The notes: generated from the letters alone by a model not told the origin. 64,000 nt of DNA from Dulcicalothrix desertica PCC 7102 (GCF_003991905.1 NZ_RSCL01000013.1:102360-166359), one strand, 5' to 3'. Positions 42,001 through 50,228 are shown, numbered from the stretch's first letter. Program-made: numbers and translations.

Positions 42001-42322
42001 ATTCTGAACGTCGTGATAAACCTTCTACAAACATTGTTACTTCATTAGTGGACATAGTAGCACTTACCTTCTCAGCTTCACGGAAACTAAGGTCAACACC
42101 GCGATAACTACTTCCACTACGAATACCACTAACTTGAGTTGCAGCTTTATCTGTGTCGATATGAACAAAACTAACAATTGGCAAATGACTCAAATCGTTA
42201 TAACGGTCAACTACCAACCGTCGGATTCGCATCAATACATCTCGTCCAGTGCCACCTAAACCTATACAAACAGTGCGATTGATTCCACGATATTGCAGGT
42301 CATTGCCCGGTGCTTGAACCAT
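39062..42322 (-). CDS. Large tubulin/FtsZ-like GTPase (Tubulin_2 type)
   Basis: About 1,086 residues. The N-terminal third is a tubulin/FtsZ-like GTPase: TVCIGLGGTGRDVLMRIRRL (nucleotide-binding loop, about residues 18-37), FVHIDTD, and the tubulin signature in VVGSLCGGTGSGMFLDVAYA. The middle is mostly helical with coiled stretches (EQISEYGGMKRLEDIEKQWR). The last ~35 residues look like a SHOCT-type short helical motif (LLQKDLSNGIITQDEYESER). It may polymerise or act as a GTP switch. I chose ATG 42322, preceded by AGGGAG, over an ATG at 42340 that abuts the VWA stop codon. It is the second gene of the operon and probably works at the membrane with the motor proteins. Confidence 0.85.
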   Translation of the reverse strand: MVQAPGNDLQYRGINRTVCIGLGGTGRDVLMRIRRLVVDRYNDLSHLPIVSFVHIDTDKAATQVSGIRSGSSYRGVDLSFREAEKVSATMSTNEVTMFVEGLSRRSEYTRHGPYDHIGRWFPPQLLRNIKAVEEGAKGIRPVGRLAFFHNYQKVRTAIETAERLTRGHDSLMLKQGLRVDPGLNIFVVGSLCGGTGSGMFLDVAYALRHLYGSESVQIVGYFVVSPELYGNTPNMGANTYAALKELNYYSTPGTKFEACYDIDNLAIVQEKRPPFDYTYLVSSQTKGEYQILSQGKLCNVIAYKIALDFSGELAPTVKGQRDNFLQHLIQWDKHPRPNGQRYLTFGLAAIYFPRDIIVQIALTWINLDLTKFWLNGKGQSPEPQHLLEEFLTRNSWQNDRAKSYEIASKLSESIEESNKIFTKTITDWKNKLEQVISRCQNREERNSLRGQLPREFREQFRKVQPGETENVRGTWLTKLQQNRPKVTQQLIAHIYEFLARLLTPSEPNFSIKNTRNWLDALQYDLRKYQSSLQEQISEYGGMKRLEDIEKQWRDAEELIQEIEDKPSIPFVNNKNHQSQDEARKALRTATESIKHNFELTVLQEVAKIIDDLQQILQEISTKVAAFNNLVENLMRAYEKQESDLKQLNFDEMSGEAIFENEDIARCYEVMLPENDIKSQLVLASSVIIEPTGQEKSLVCFIDERTSLQQLKKDIDIKVDSLFAPKSINIVNSVIKRFMQKYSQGARSTRLAQIMQEAEPLLRLNLSDPYYRDDLAKSSKLIGFKDTDESEVQQFKTLLDKDLGIPASVLKPTQAGDEILIVNEYAGFPLRLVGSLEKMRNPYLREQNSATSFLHNDYSASFPDIIPPDAMQMEKLEDIFYPCLALGLLSDSQDNKKCEFQFYDTLRDSYHIAALSKEWNQALEELANRSDMTQALEKLLDEEIAVIEKQPELWDQEYLLKLRAFIKQIDDLAPDSPNYPFKSTVIGSNDASAKEGIIPRFRRKIETRLKTSQPVISDSKKNYGQVLLPEIVNDSIQDSTHTTSTIDNRAKRRQELELLQKDLSNGIITQDEYESERQKILKAYPLT

Positions 42323-42340
42323 AGGTTGCTCCCTAATCAT

Positions 42341-43489
42341 TTATTTTTTAACTCTAATAGAAATCTCATAGTCTCGTTTACCATCAGGACAATTTATCCG
42401 GAATTGAGACTTAGATATGGCAGTTCGTGATGTAATTTCTTTACCGTTATAATAAATAGATGCTGACTCTGGCGCCAGATATAATTTTTCACCTTTTCTT
42501 TCTAAATAACCTCTTACTTTTGCTCCTGGGCAATCTATAGAATCTTCACAGGTGCTATCGTACTCACCAATAGCTATCCGCTTATTATTAGATAATCGAC
42601 ATACCTGGTCTTCGGAGTCTCCTGTCGCTTTAAAATCAACTACTAACTCCCACTTCTTCCACAAACGACTAAATTTAATAGCCCCAAACACTAAACCTGC
42701 TAACAATAACAAAAATATTAACCCAGGAAACCACAACTGCTTAATTAAATAAGGTGTTACTAAACAAGTTTGTTCACCACCAGGCGCCGGAGTGCAAAAT
42801 TCCTGCACTGTAGGGGCAATATCAACAACAGAAAGATTATAATTTTTATTATCCTCAGTTTTAATAGGCTTTGACCGCTTAATCAATGGCAAAGCATCTT
42901 TTGTCCAAGCCTGTCGTTCTTGACTTTCTTTTGAATTTGCTATCCGAAAAGGACTCGACGCGGGAGTTTCTATCCAAACATCAGAAGTAATACCCGGTGA
43001 AGTCAACAGAGGTGCATCACTAATCCAAATTACAGATTGCTGTTTAACTGGTTGATTTTGCCGCAAACGATTTTGATTAAGTTGAGCAACACCTTGATAA
43101 ATAATTAGCTCCGCGCGCTGTATATCCGTACCATAACGATTTGGGTCTGAAACAAAAGGTATTTTATTTAAAACTTTGTCAATATTCTCTTTATCTTTAT
43201 TGATAAATTTTATAGGAGTTCCAAATGGTTTTACATCTGTCCTGGCTTCAGAGATAACAACATCCGTACTGAAAGCGACAACATAAACTGTATCCCCTGG
43301 CTTTAAACTATCTTCAACAATTTGCCGGAGTCGAATACGACCCTCATCATTCAACCCTACACTCTCGGTTAAATCGATAGCCAGTACTACATCGCGTCCT
43401 GACTGCAACCGAGATACCAATTCTAAGCCCTTTTTTTCTAAAGGCTGAAGTTTCTGCCCAGGTATAACTTTTACGGAAGTTTCACTCAA
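42341..43489 (-). CDS. Membrane-anchored von Willebrand factor A protein
   Basis: 382 residues. A VWA domain (about 30-190) has the metal-site motif DLTES (D-x-T/S-x-S, VVLAIDLTESVG), a later Thr in RYGTDIQRAE and Asp in VIWISDAP, so metal binding is probably intact. One membrane helix follows (LWFPGLIFLLLLAGLVFGAI, about 251-270). After it comes a ~110-residue beta-rich domain (YYNGKEITSRTAISKSQFRI) that loosely resembles an FHA fold. No N-terminal signal peptide is seen, so which side faces the cytoplasm is unclear. First gene of the operon; its TAA is followed at once by an in-frame ATG of the tubulin-like gene. Confidence 0.8.
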   Translation of the reverse strand: MSETSVKVIPGQKLQPLEKKGLELVSRLQSGRDVVLAIDLTESVGLNDEGRIRLRQIVEDSLKPGDTVYVVAFSTDVVISEARTDVKPFGTPIKFINKDKENIDKVLNKIPFVSDPNRYGTDIQRAELIIYQGVAQLNQNRLRQNQPVKQQSVIWISDAPLLTSPGITSDVWIETPASSPFRIANSKESQERQAWTKDALPLIKRSKPIKTEDNKNYNLSVVDIAPTVQEFCTPAPGGEQTCLVTPYLIKQLWFPGLIFLLLLAGLVFGAIKFSRLWKKWELVVDFKATGDSEDQVCRLSNNKRIAIGEYDSTCEDSIDCPGAKVRGYLERKGEKLYLAPESASIYYNGKEITSRTAISKSQFRINCPDGKRDYEISIRVKK

Positions 43490-43611
43490 TCTGGTTTCGC
43501 GCGCGTTGACTACATTTGTTATTTTAGCGCTTGATTGGAAATTTGCCTGTGATAATACTTAGACTAAATAAATACTTTAAATATTTTTTATATTCATTTA
43601 TGCAAATTGTG

Positions 43612-43634
43612 GCACAGGCATCCCTGCTTGTGTA
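43612..43634. repeat. GCACAGGC-type hairpin, degenerate
   Basis: GGCACAGGCATCCCTGCTTG then TGT: imperfect arms of the GCACAGGC/GCCTGTGC family, between the VWA operon promoter side and the Rieske gene. Confidence 0.5.
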
Positions 43635-43722
43635 TTTATGTAACTATTTTTACCATATAGGCACAGAAACACAGAGAGAAGTTTGGGAGAGATATTGTAG
43701 AGCAGGCGCCAATCTGCCAAAA

Positions 43723-45051
43723 TTAATCATGCTGATTGTAAGTGCGTTCAAAGTGGGTTTTTAGCTTTTGGGCGCCTGCTGCCATTGCTGCTGCTAAAAT
43801 AGAGCTAGAAACAACTATTATTTTAATAATGCTGTCTTCTGCTATTATCCCTAAACCAGCCAAAATGATAGCTGCTGTAATTAGAACTTGCTTGAGTATA
43901 TTTATTCTTTGGTAAGCACGATAGCAAGAGCTACAAATTTGAGTATGGCGCGAAAATCTATCGAATGGCATCGGTTCTAAGCGCTTACTGCTAGTTTGTT
44001 TCGCTGTCATATAACCTTGGTAAAAAGGTAAATTTTGACCAAATTTATCTAGCCATTTTCGATGTTCGATAACAAATATATCTGAAGTTTTAAGAGGTAA
44101 ATAAACTTCTTTAAGGCTTTTACCTGTTTGCTCAATATATGATTGTTGTTTGACAATAAAAGGTAAATCTTCTTCTAAAAGCTTATTTTGACGTAAATGC
44201 TCAAACCAGCGAGGTTTTAGTTGAAAAGACCACTTGAAGAAATTACCGTATCTTCTAACTAAAACTCGACATTGACCTTGACCATTAGGAACAGCATACA
44301 ATGCAAATCCACCAAATATTCCAGCCGCTTCATTGTTAAAATTATACTTTACCAAACAGGGAGCAATAAATTCTGTTGAAGCCCAAGCACCACCAGGTCG
44401 TCTGTATCGACTAATAAAACCATTTAATGAAGATGATAATACTTCCATTTCCAAAGGTGACGCTAATGAGCGCTTCATTCCTAACTCTGTACCATCATGA
44501 CTAATTGGAACATGAGCAGGGTCTAGAAAATTTTCTACTAAAAAGTTTTGGTCATAGGGCAAGTCAGTTACTGTGTCTACAACAAATAATCCAGGTTTTT
44601 CAACTTCAGGTACATTGGGAATGAGGTTCTTGTTATTTTCGTGCTTTGTACCTAACCATACCCAAACTATGCCTTGAGATTCCACCACATCAAACGATTT
44701 TACACAAGCTTGTTTAGGAATTGTCGCTTTGTCTTGTAATTGAGGAATATGAAGACATTCTCCCGAGGCGCCAAACTGCCAACCATGATATAAGCATTCA
44801 ACTCTACCATCTATTATTTGCCCATCAGATAATTTTGCTGCACGATGTGGGCAAAGGTCTTTTAAACAAACTAGTTTTCCTTCTATATCTCTAAATAAAA
44901 TCAAAGGTTCATCGTACAGGGAAAAACTATAAGGTTTGTGATTGTTGAACAAGTCTTGCACAAAAGTAATTGGATACCAGCAATTTTGCCAATCAAATAC
45001 CTGTGTAGCTATATTGTTATCAAGGGTATAATTAGCTGTATCAGCAGACAT
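43723..45051 (-). CDS. Rieske oxygenase of the pheophorbide a oxygenase/TIC55 group
   Basis: 442 residues. The Rieske [2Fe-2S] motif is CPHRAAKLS ... CLYHGWQFG (about residues 67-90). The mononuclear iron site is ENFLDPAHVPISHDG. Near the C-terminus, RHTQICSSCYRAYQ gives the CxxC motif characteristic of PaO, TIC55 and chlorophyllide-oxygenase relatives, followed by two membrane helices (about 390-430). It probably oxygenates a tetrapyrrole or similar ring at the membrane; the exact substrate is unknown for cyanobacterial members. Stands alone on the minus strand. Confidence 0.88.
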   Translation of the reverse strand: MSADTANYTLDNNIATQVFDWQNCWYPITFVQDLFNNHKPYSFSLYDEPLILFRDIEGKLVCLKDLCPHRAAKLSDGQIIDGRVECLYHGWQFGASGECLHIPQLQDKATIPKQACVKSFDVVESQGIVWVWLGTKHENNKNLIPNVPEVEKPGLFVVDTVTDLPYDQNFLVENFLDPAHVPISHDGTELGMKRSLASPLEMEVLSSSLNGFISRYRRPGGAWASTEFIAPCLVKYNFNNEAAGIFGGFALYAVPNGQGQCRVLVRRYGNFFKWSFQLKPRWFEHLRQNKLLEEDLPFIVKQQSYIEQTGKSLKEVYLPLKTSDIFVIEHRKWLDKFGQNLPFYQGYMTAKQTSSKRLEPMPFDRFSRHTQICSSCYRAYQRINILKQVLITAAIILAGLGIIAEDSIIKIIVVSSSILAAAMAAGAQKLKTHFERTYNQHD

Positions 45052-45249
45052 GATTAATACCTCATAATTCCGGGCAAAACTTAGCTTAAAGCATTTATAT
45101 ACTGCCTTTGCTAACCTTGCGCTTTTATGACCAAATTATACATCTATCGGCGCAAGATAATTTGAGTTCAGAATTTTCATGTATTAAATCTAGATTTTAC
45201 GAGTTTGCAGCGTAAATCTCTCTGCTTCTCTTCTCTCTGTGTTCTCTGT

Positions 45250-45305
45250 GTCTCTGTGGTAAATAAAATACATCACTGCACAGGCTTTCCGGCCTGTGCT
45301 ACAAT
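45250..45305. repeat. Dispersed TCTCTGTGGTAAA plus GCACAGGC hairpin module, copy 2
   Basis: GTGTCTCTGTGGTAAATAAA, then GCACAGGC-TTTCCG-GCCTGTGC (45278-45299) and TACAATT. Same order and spacing type as the module at 22557. It lies in the 309-bp gap upstream of the U32 peptidase; no gene in the gap. Confidence 0.75.
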
Positions 45306-45360
45306 TGCAGCTTTCTAAACGATATCATTAGTAAGGTGTCACTCTCCTCCTTACAAACCC

Positions 45361-47958
45361 ATGCAAGCCGAACTCCAAATTACCCAACAAAACGCGCATA
45401 CTTTAAATCGTCCCTCACTTCTGGCGCCAGCAGGTAACTGGGAGTGTGCGAAAGCTGCTGTAGAAAACGGCGCCGATGCAATATACTTCGGTTTAGACAA
45501 GTTCAACGCTAGAATGCGTGCAGAAAATTTTACCGAAGCTGACTTGCCTGAGTTAATGGAGTTTCTACATAGTCGTGGTGTTAAAGGATACGTTACTCTT
45601 AACACATTAATATTTCCCCAAGAGTTACGCGAAGCTGAGAAATATTTACGTACAATTATTAGCGCAGGTGTAGACGCGGTAATCGTTCAAGACATTGGTA
45701 TTTGTCGTTTAATTCGCCACATTTCCGAAGACTTTCCTATTCATGCTTCGACTCAAATGACTATTACCAGCGAAGTTGGTGTAGAGTTTGCCCAGGAATT
45801 AGGATGTAATTTAGTTGTACTCGCACGCGAATGTTCGCTATCAGAAATTAGCAAAATTCAGAATAGAATGCAATATCGCGGTGCCACTTTACCTTTAGAG
45901 GTATTCGTTCACGGCGCCTTATGTGTGGCATATTCAGGACAATGTTTAACATCTGAAGCATTAGGAGGACGTTCTGCAAACCGAGGAGAATGTGCCCAAG
46001 CTTGTAGAATGCCATATGAAATGGTAGTTGATGGTGAAGTATTAAATTTAAAAGATAAAAAATATTTACTTAGTCCACAAGATTTAGCTGGTTTAAGCGT
46101 TTTACCCGATTTAGTTAAATCTGGAGCTAGCTGTCTTAAAATTGAAGGACGATTAAAAGCACCTGAATATGTAGCAAACGTTACTCGTGTTTATCGTGAA
46201 GCATTAGATAAATTAATGGAGGCACCAGAAGAAGAAATAGTAGAAAATACTTCAAAAGAAGAAGAATATAATTTAGAAATGGCGTTTTCGCGCGGTTTAT
46301 ATACAGGCTGGTTCCGTGGAATCAACAATCAAGAGTTAGTACATGCTAAATTTGGCAAGAAGCGCGGAGTATATTTAGGTAGAGTTAAACGTGTAAATAA
46401 CGAAGAAGTAGTAGTTAAATTAGAGGCGCCACTAAAACCAGGTGACGGTATTGTATTTGACAACGGACATCCAGAAGTAAAAGAAGAAGGTGGACGAGTA
46501 TATGCTGTACAGCAACAAGGTAAAGATACAGTAATTAGCTTTGGACGCGGTAATATAAACTGGCGCCGAATTTATATAGGGGATAAGCTATGGAAAACTA
46601 GCGACCCTGAATTAGATAAGCAGGTACGACAAAGTTATGCTGGAGATATACCACAGTTCCAGCGTCCCCTTGATATTGAAGTTCATGGAGAAAGTGGAGT
46701 TTGTTTAGGCGCCGTTTGTCGCGATGAAATAGGTAATATAGTTTTAGTTGAATCTTCAGTTCCATTAGAAACTGCCCGCAATAAACCGTTAACGCAAGAA
46801 AAATTAGAAGAACAATTTGGACGTTTAGGTAATACACCGTTTAAGTTGGGTAATTTAACGAATAATCTTAAAGGTGAGGTAATTGTTCCAGTCAGCGAAT
46901 TAAACCGAATGCGTCGAGATATTGTCGCAAAGTTAGAAGAACAACGAGCAAAACCGAAACGCTGGCAATTAAAAGCAAATGCTTCGCTAAAAGATTTATT
47001 ACCTACACGACAAGTAGAGACGCGATTATTCCCTGCGGGACACTACGTGAACGCGTCTCTACCTTCTGTTTCTCTAATTGTCTTAGTTCGTAACCTCGAA
47101 CAGCTACAAACTGCACTCAATGCAGGAATTGAGACGGTATATTGTGAGTTTGAAGACCCCAAAAAATATCGCGAAGCAGTAGAAATCGTTAAAAGCAATA
47201 ATATCCGTAGAGACGCGATTATTCCCTGCGGGACACTGCGTGAACGCGTCTCTACACCCACGACAATTTTTGTTGCACCACCACGAATTACCAAACCTGG
47301 GGAAAACTGGATTTTACAGCAGGTACGTGCGTGTAATGCTGATGGGTATTTAATACGTAACTATGACCATCTTCAATTCTTTGCCAATGATAGATGTATA
47401 GGAGATTTTTCGCTTAATGTCGCGAACCCATTAACAGCAGATTATTTCAAGAATAATTTTGGCTTAGAACGGTTAACTGCTTCTTATGACTTAAATATTA
47501 ATCAGTTAGAAGATTTACTTACAACCTCACCTCCTAACTGGTACGAAGTCACTATACATCAACATATGCCTATGTTCCATATGGAGCATTGTGTATTTTG
47601 CGCGTTTCTTTCTGATGGCAAAGATTTTCGTGATTGCGGGCGCCCATGTGAAAAACATGAGGTTAAGTTACGTGATAGAGTCGGAAGCGAGCATATTCTC
47701 CAAGCTGACTTAGGATGTCGCAATACGGTATTTAATGCCACTGCTCAAACTGGCGCCGAGTACGTACAGCGATTAATTGAGCTTGGTTTGCAAAGTTTTC
47801 GGATTGAGTTTGTAAATGAAAAACCCGAAGAGGTGGCTCAAATAATACAAAACTATCAACAGTTGTTACAAGGTAAAATAACTGGTTCGCAATTGTGGCG
47901 CCAGTTAAAGTTACAAAATCAACTTGGTGTTACACGTGGTACAGTTGCACGTTCATAG
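45361..47958 (+). CDS. U32-family peptidase-like protein with two in-frame repeat insertions
   Basis: 865 residues. N-terminal U32 TIM-barrel-like domain (SLLAPAGNWECAKAAVENGA, YFGLDKFNARMRAENF), then cysteine motifs VHGALCVAYSGQC and NRGECAQACRMPYE, the Fe-S/active region also found in RlhA/TrhP-type RNA-hydroxylation proteins. A central beta domain and a second U32-like part follow, with EHCVFCAFLSDGKDFRDCGR and CEKHEVKLRDR. It may act in tRNA/rRNA hydroxylation or as a peptidase. Codons 552-568 and 616-632 are translated from two copies of a 49-bp palindrome, read in different frames (VETRLFPAGHYVNASL and RRDAIIPCGTLRERVST). Confidence 0.88.
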   Translation: MQAELQITQQNAHTLNRPSLLAPAGNWECAKAAVENGADAIYFGLDKFNARMRAENFTEADLPELMEFLHSRGVKGYVTLNTLIFPQELREAEKYLRTIISAGVDAVIVQDIGICRLIRHISEDFPIHASTQMTITSEVGVEFAQELGCNLVVLARECSLSEISKIQNRMQYRGATLPLEVFVHGALCVAYSGQCLTSEALGGRSANRGECAQACRMPYEMVVDGEVLNLKDKKYLLSPQDLAGLSVLPDLVKSGASCLKIEGRLKAPEYVANVTRVYREALDKLMEAPEEEIVENTSKEEEYNLEMAFSRGLYTGWFRGINNQELVHAKFGKKRGVYLGRVKRVNNEEVVVKLEAPLKPGDGIVFDNGHPEVKEEGGRVYAVQQQGKDTVISFGRGNINWRRIYIGDKLWKTSDPELDKQVRQSYAGDIPQFQRPLDIEVHGESGVCLGAVCRDEIGNIVLVESSVPLETARNKPLTQEKLEEQFGRLGNTPFKLGNLTNNLKGEVIVPVSELNRMRRDIVAKLEEQRAKPKRWQLKANASLKDLLPTRQVETRLFPAGHYVNASLPSVSLIVLVRNLEQLQTALNAGIETVYCEFEDPKKYREAVEIVKSNNIRRDAIIPCGTLRERVSTPTTIFVAPPRITKPGENWILQQVRACNADGYLIRNYDHLQFFANDRCIGDFSLNVANPLTADYFKNNFGLERLTASYDLNINQLEDLLTTSPPNWYEVTIHQHMPMFHMEHCVFCAFLSDGKDFRDCGRPCEKHEVKLRDRVGSEHILQADLGCRNTVFNATAQTGAEYVQRLIELGLQSFRIEFVNEKPEEVAQIIQNYQQLLQGKITGSQLWRQLKLQNQLGVTRGTVARS
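47014..47062. repeat. 49-bp palindromic repeat inside the U32 gene, copy A
   Basis: Arms GTAGAGACGCG and CGCGTCTCTAC around an ATTATTCCCTGCGGGACACT-type centre, which itself has a CCCTGCGGG inner palindrome. In frame and without stop codons. Differs from copy B by one base. Confidence 0.93.
47207..47255. repeat. 49-bp palindromic repeat inside the U32 gene, copy B
   Basis: Same 49 bp as copy A with one substitution (ACTGCGTGA for ACTACGTGA), in the same orientation and 193 bp downstream, so it is read in a different codon phase. Also free of stop codons. Confidence 0.93.
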
Positions 47959-47979
47959 CTCACCGGAATGCACCAGGCT

Positions 47980-48052
47980 TAGAAACCGGGCAACAGTCAC
48001 AAAAATTTCGCTATAAAACCTTAATTTATCGTTCATATGCCCGGTTTCTTTT
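47980..48052 (+). terminator. Long-loop hairpin after the U32 gene (GAAACCGGGCA/TGCCCGGTTTCTT)
   Basis: AGAAACCGGGCA and TGCCCGGTTTCTTTT pair across a ~47-nt AT-rich loop. The arms match those at 33468 and 51473. Probably the 3' end of the U32 transcript. Confidence 0.65.
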
Positions 48053-48296
48053 GGCTTGCCCTTGAATGCTGCAAGATGTGAGATAGGCGCCGAACATTGA
48101 AGTCTGCTCCTTGATGTTTATACTCAAAACGGGTTAGAACTTTACTTTTAAACAAGCATCAAAATCTTTAAGATGCCAAGAAAGCAGGAAAACTCCGTTT
48201 AAGTTCGTGACTCATGACATAAGTTTACATTTTAACCGTTTGGAGTATAAGTGCATCTAAAAGCTATAGTGTTTCTTCGTTTAAACAAATTGGTAA

Positions 48297-48467
48297 GCGT
48301 GTCCTACTGAGAGTAACAGTAAATTGTTATGCTCCGGTGCCGATACAACCCCCTAGCACCCATACTTCTTATAGGGGCAGTACCTGGGATTCACACCACA
48401 TTGCTGTTCATATGTCCCCTAAGCAATGTTAGGTTAGTACTGCTAGCAACAACGTATAAAAATTACA
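48297..48467 (+). promoter_or_regulatory. Possible structured leader or small RNA upstream of the HTH gene
   Basis: Several nested stems are visible: CCCCTA/TAGGGG (48350-48355, 48372-48377), ACATTGCT/AGCAATGT (48398-48405, 48422-48429) and an enclosing GCAGTAC/GTACTGC (48377-48383, 48437-48443). A GTAACA/TGTTAT stem lies before them. This folded block ends 25 bp before the HTH start codon. It could be a regulatory leader, a small RNA or operator sites for the HTH protein itself. I cannot match it to a known riboswitch class. The preceding 48053-48296 shows nothing. Confidence 0.45.
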
Positions 48468-48800
48468 ATGGTGGCAACTATCAACAGTAAAAATGAAATG
48501 GTCATGATAGATATAGACCACATTTATAGTTTGAAGTGGACTTCTCAGCAAGCGTTAACCCTACAAGCACTACGGGGTGAAATGTCTCGCCGATACCTAT
48601 CAGAAGTAACTGAAAACTTAGGACACAAGATTACGCATCAATATATACAGCAGCTAGAACAGCCTCATATATTTGTAAGACGCCTCAAAAGCGACAACTT
48701 AACCGTCTCTGTTGAAGTAGTACAAGTGCTTTGCAAAGCATTCAAGGTGGATATCAGTGCTTTTTTTAATTCCGCAAAAATATTTAACAATTATATGTAA
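48468..48800 (+). CDS. XRE-like helix-turn-helix protein
   Basis: 110 residues. From about residue 38, LRGEMSRRYLSEVTENLGHK then ITHQYIQQLEQP and VSVEVVQVLCKAFKVDISAFF fit an XRE/Cro-like helix bundle with recognition helix near residues 58-68. The fold is looser than classical XRE, with an insertion between helices. It probably regulates transcription, perhaps its own and that of the next gene 102 bp downstream. Start could be the ATG at 48468 or an in-frame ATG seven codons later or beyond. It follows a structured leader. Confidence 0.6.
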   Translation: MVATINSKNEMVMIDIDHIYSLKWTSQQALTLQALRGEMSRRYLSEVTENLGHKITHQYIQQLEQPHIFVRRLKSDNLTVSVEVVQVLCKAFKVDISAFFNSAKIFNNYM

Positions 48801-48902
48801 CTATAAGCTACAATTAGCAGTAAAATAAATATTGTCAAAATAAAGCGGCTGCACACGTCCGGCAAGATTAGTACAGCCACTTTGAATTAATTCCAAAATA
48901 CT

Positions 48903-50159
48903 ATGATGACACAATTCCAAGGTTTTAGCACTACCAGTTTGGACGAACTTGTTATATCTTCAGCACAGTTTAGCGACTTCATGACTAATGCTGACGATTG
49001 TCCGCATCCTTTCTGCGCCTTATATACGTCAACCGTGCGTGTTATACATTATGCGTTCTGGCTAGCAAAGCAAAAAGCAACGTTGGCTAGAAAAGAATAT
49101 AAAGAATTGTTAAAAAAGTTAGGTTGGGAGGGGGAAGAGAAGCGTTACCTAAAGTTGGAAGCAGCTTTTAACAACTTTCTTCCATATGAGTTAGCACAAG
49201 TTGAACTACATACACTGTTTCAGATAGCTGGGAACCTAAAGAAATATAGTTCTGTTATTAGTCAGATGAAGACCTTGGCTACTATTACTCAGGACAAAGT
49301 TCGTGGTTATTTGAAACAGTGTCGTAAACCGCGAGCTAAAAGGGAAGAAACAGAAGAAGATACATCAACTATTTGGCAACTGATAGATGGAAAGCGCGCT
49401 TGTCAAATTGGTCCTATATATGACCAACCGATAGGAGTCATATTGGAATTCATGATGAACGCTGAAAGTAGAACTGCACAAGCAATTATCTCTGATGCGG
49501 TGGTAATTCGTTATGAATCTAAATATCAATTTCTACAAGAAGCTAGTTCTGTATCAGATAACGTTACCCAAGAGCTAGAAGTAACTGAATATTCGGCGCC
49601 TAATAACGAAGTAGAAACGGCGCCTGTAAACTTGTATGAATCTTGGGATGCTGACCAAGTAACCGCAGAACCTGATTTAACGGAGTCGGAAACTTCGGAC
49701 TATAGTCACGAGTGTGATGAAGATGAACATGTTCAAGGTGCTTGGAGTTTTGAACCAGAGGAAAAAGATGATTCAATCGATGATTACGAATTTTTAACAT
49801 CCTCTGTAGAGGTTGAGGTAAATCAACTGGCGTCAGTTGATTTATTGATTCAAATTTTCCAAACAGCTAACTCATGGGAAGAGATTAGCAAAGCACTTAG
49901 AGCTTATGAAGATTGTAAGCAAGCAGCTTGGAAGGCTCTGACACGAACAGAACGGGAGAGAGTCATGGAAATTACACCTTGCACCATAAAAAGGCTAAGT
50001 CATGCAAAACGTGAAGGATTAATTGCGGATTTCCGAGAGTTAGGCTCTGGTGTGTATGAAATAAGATACAACGGGTCTTTACTCTGGGAAACTGTTTTTG
50101 AGTACAGAATGGAAGAATTTTTCGCACAACTGCTAAGAGTTTTCCAAAAATTAGATTAA
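48903..50159 (+). CDS. Unknown acidic protein downstream of the HTH gene
   Basis: 418 residues, no recognised family. Residues ~50-150 are helical with Lys/Leu-rich stretches (YKELLKKLGWEGEEKRYLKL) and a basic patch (KQCRKPRAKREE). Residues ~165-205 look globular (KRACQIGPIYDQPIGVILEF). A long acidic low-complexity linker follows (about 230-305). The C-terminus (VDLLIQIFQTANSWEEISKA onward) may be a second small domain. No signal peptide or membrane helix. In line with the HTH gene and probably co-regulated. It could be a DNA- or protein-binding accessory protein. Confidence 0.6.
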   Translation: MMTQFQGFSTTSLDELVISSAQFSDFMTNADDCPHPFCALYTSTVRVIHYAFWLAKQKATLARKEYKELLKKLGWEGEEKRYLKLEAAFNNFLPYELAQVELHTLFQIAGNLKKYSSVISQMKTLATITQDKVRGYLKQCRKPRAKREETEEDTSTIWQLIDGKRACQIGPIYDQPIGVILEFMMNAESRTAQAIISDAVVIRYESKYQFLQEASSVSDNVTQELEVTEYSAPNNEVETAPVNLYESWDADQVTAEPDLTESETSDYSHECDEDEHVQGAWSFEPEEKDDSIDDYEFLTSSVEVEVNQLASVDLLIQIFQTANSWEEISKALRAYEDCKQAAWKALTRTERERVMEITPCTIKRLSHAKREGLIADFRELGSGVYEIRYNGSLLWETVFEYRMEEFFAQLLRVFQKLD

Positions 50160-50164
50160 CCATC

Positions 50165-50228
50165 TTGTGGGATGGGTGTCCTCGCCCGTCCGGTGGGTCA
50201 GGGCGGGCAAGGATGCCCACCCCACAAT
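50165..50228. repeat. Two dispersed GC palindromes back to back
   Basis: TTGTGGGATGGGTGTCCTCG then CCCGTCC, followed by GGGCGGGCAAGGATGCCCAC then CCCACAATAG. Two members of the GGGCATCCCTGCCC family, inverted to each other, between converging genes. Confidence 0.75.

Noticed and set aside
43531-43764. 77-codon plus-strand frame between the VWA gene and the Rieske gene
   Set aside because: It runs across a dispersed hairpin and into the antisense of the Rieske gene; composition is not coding-like.
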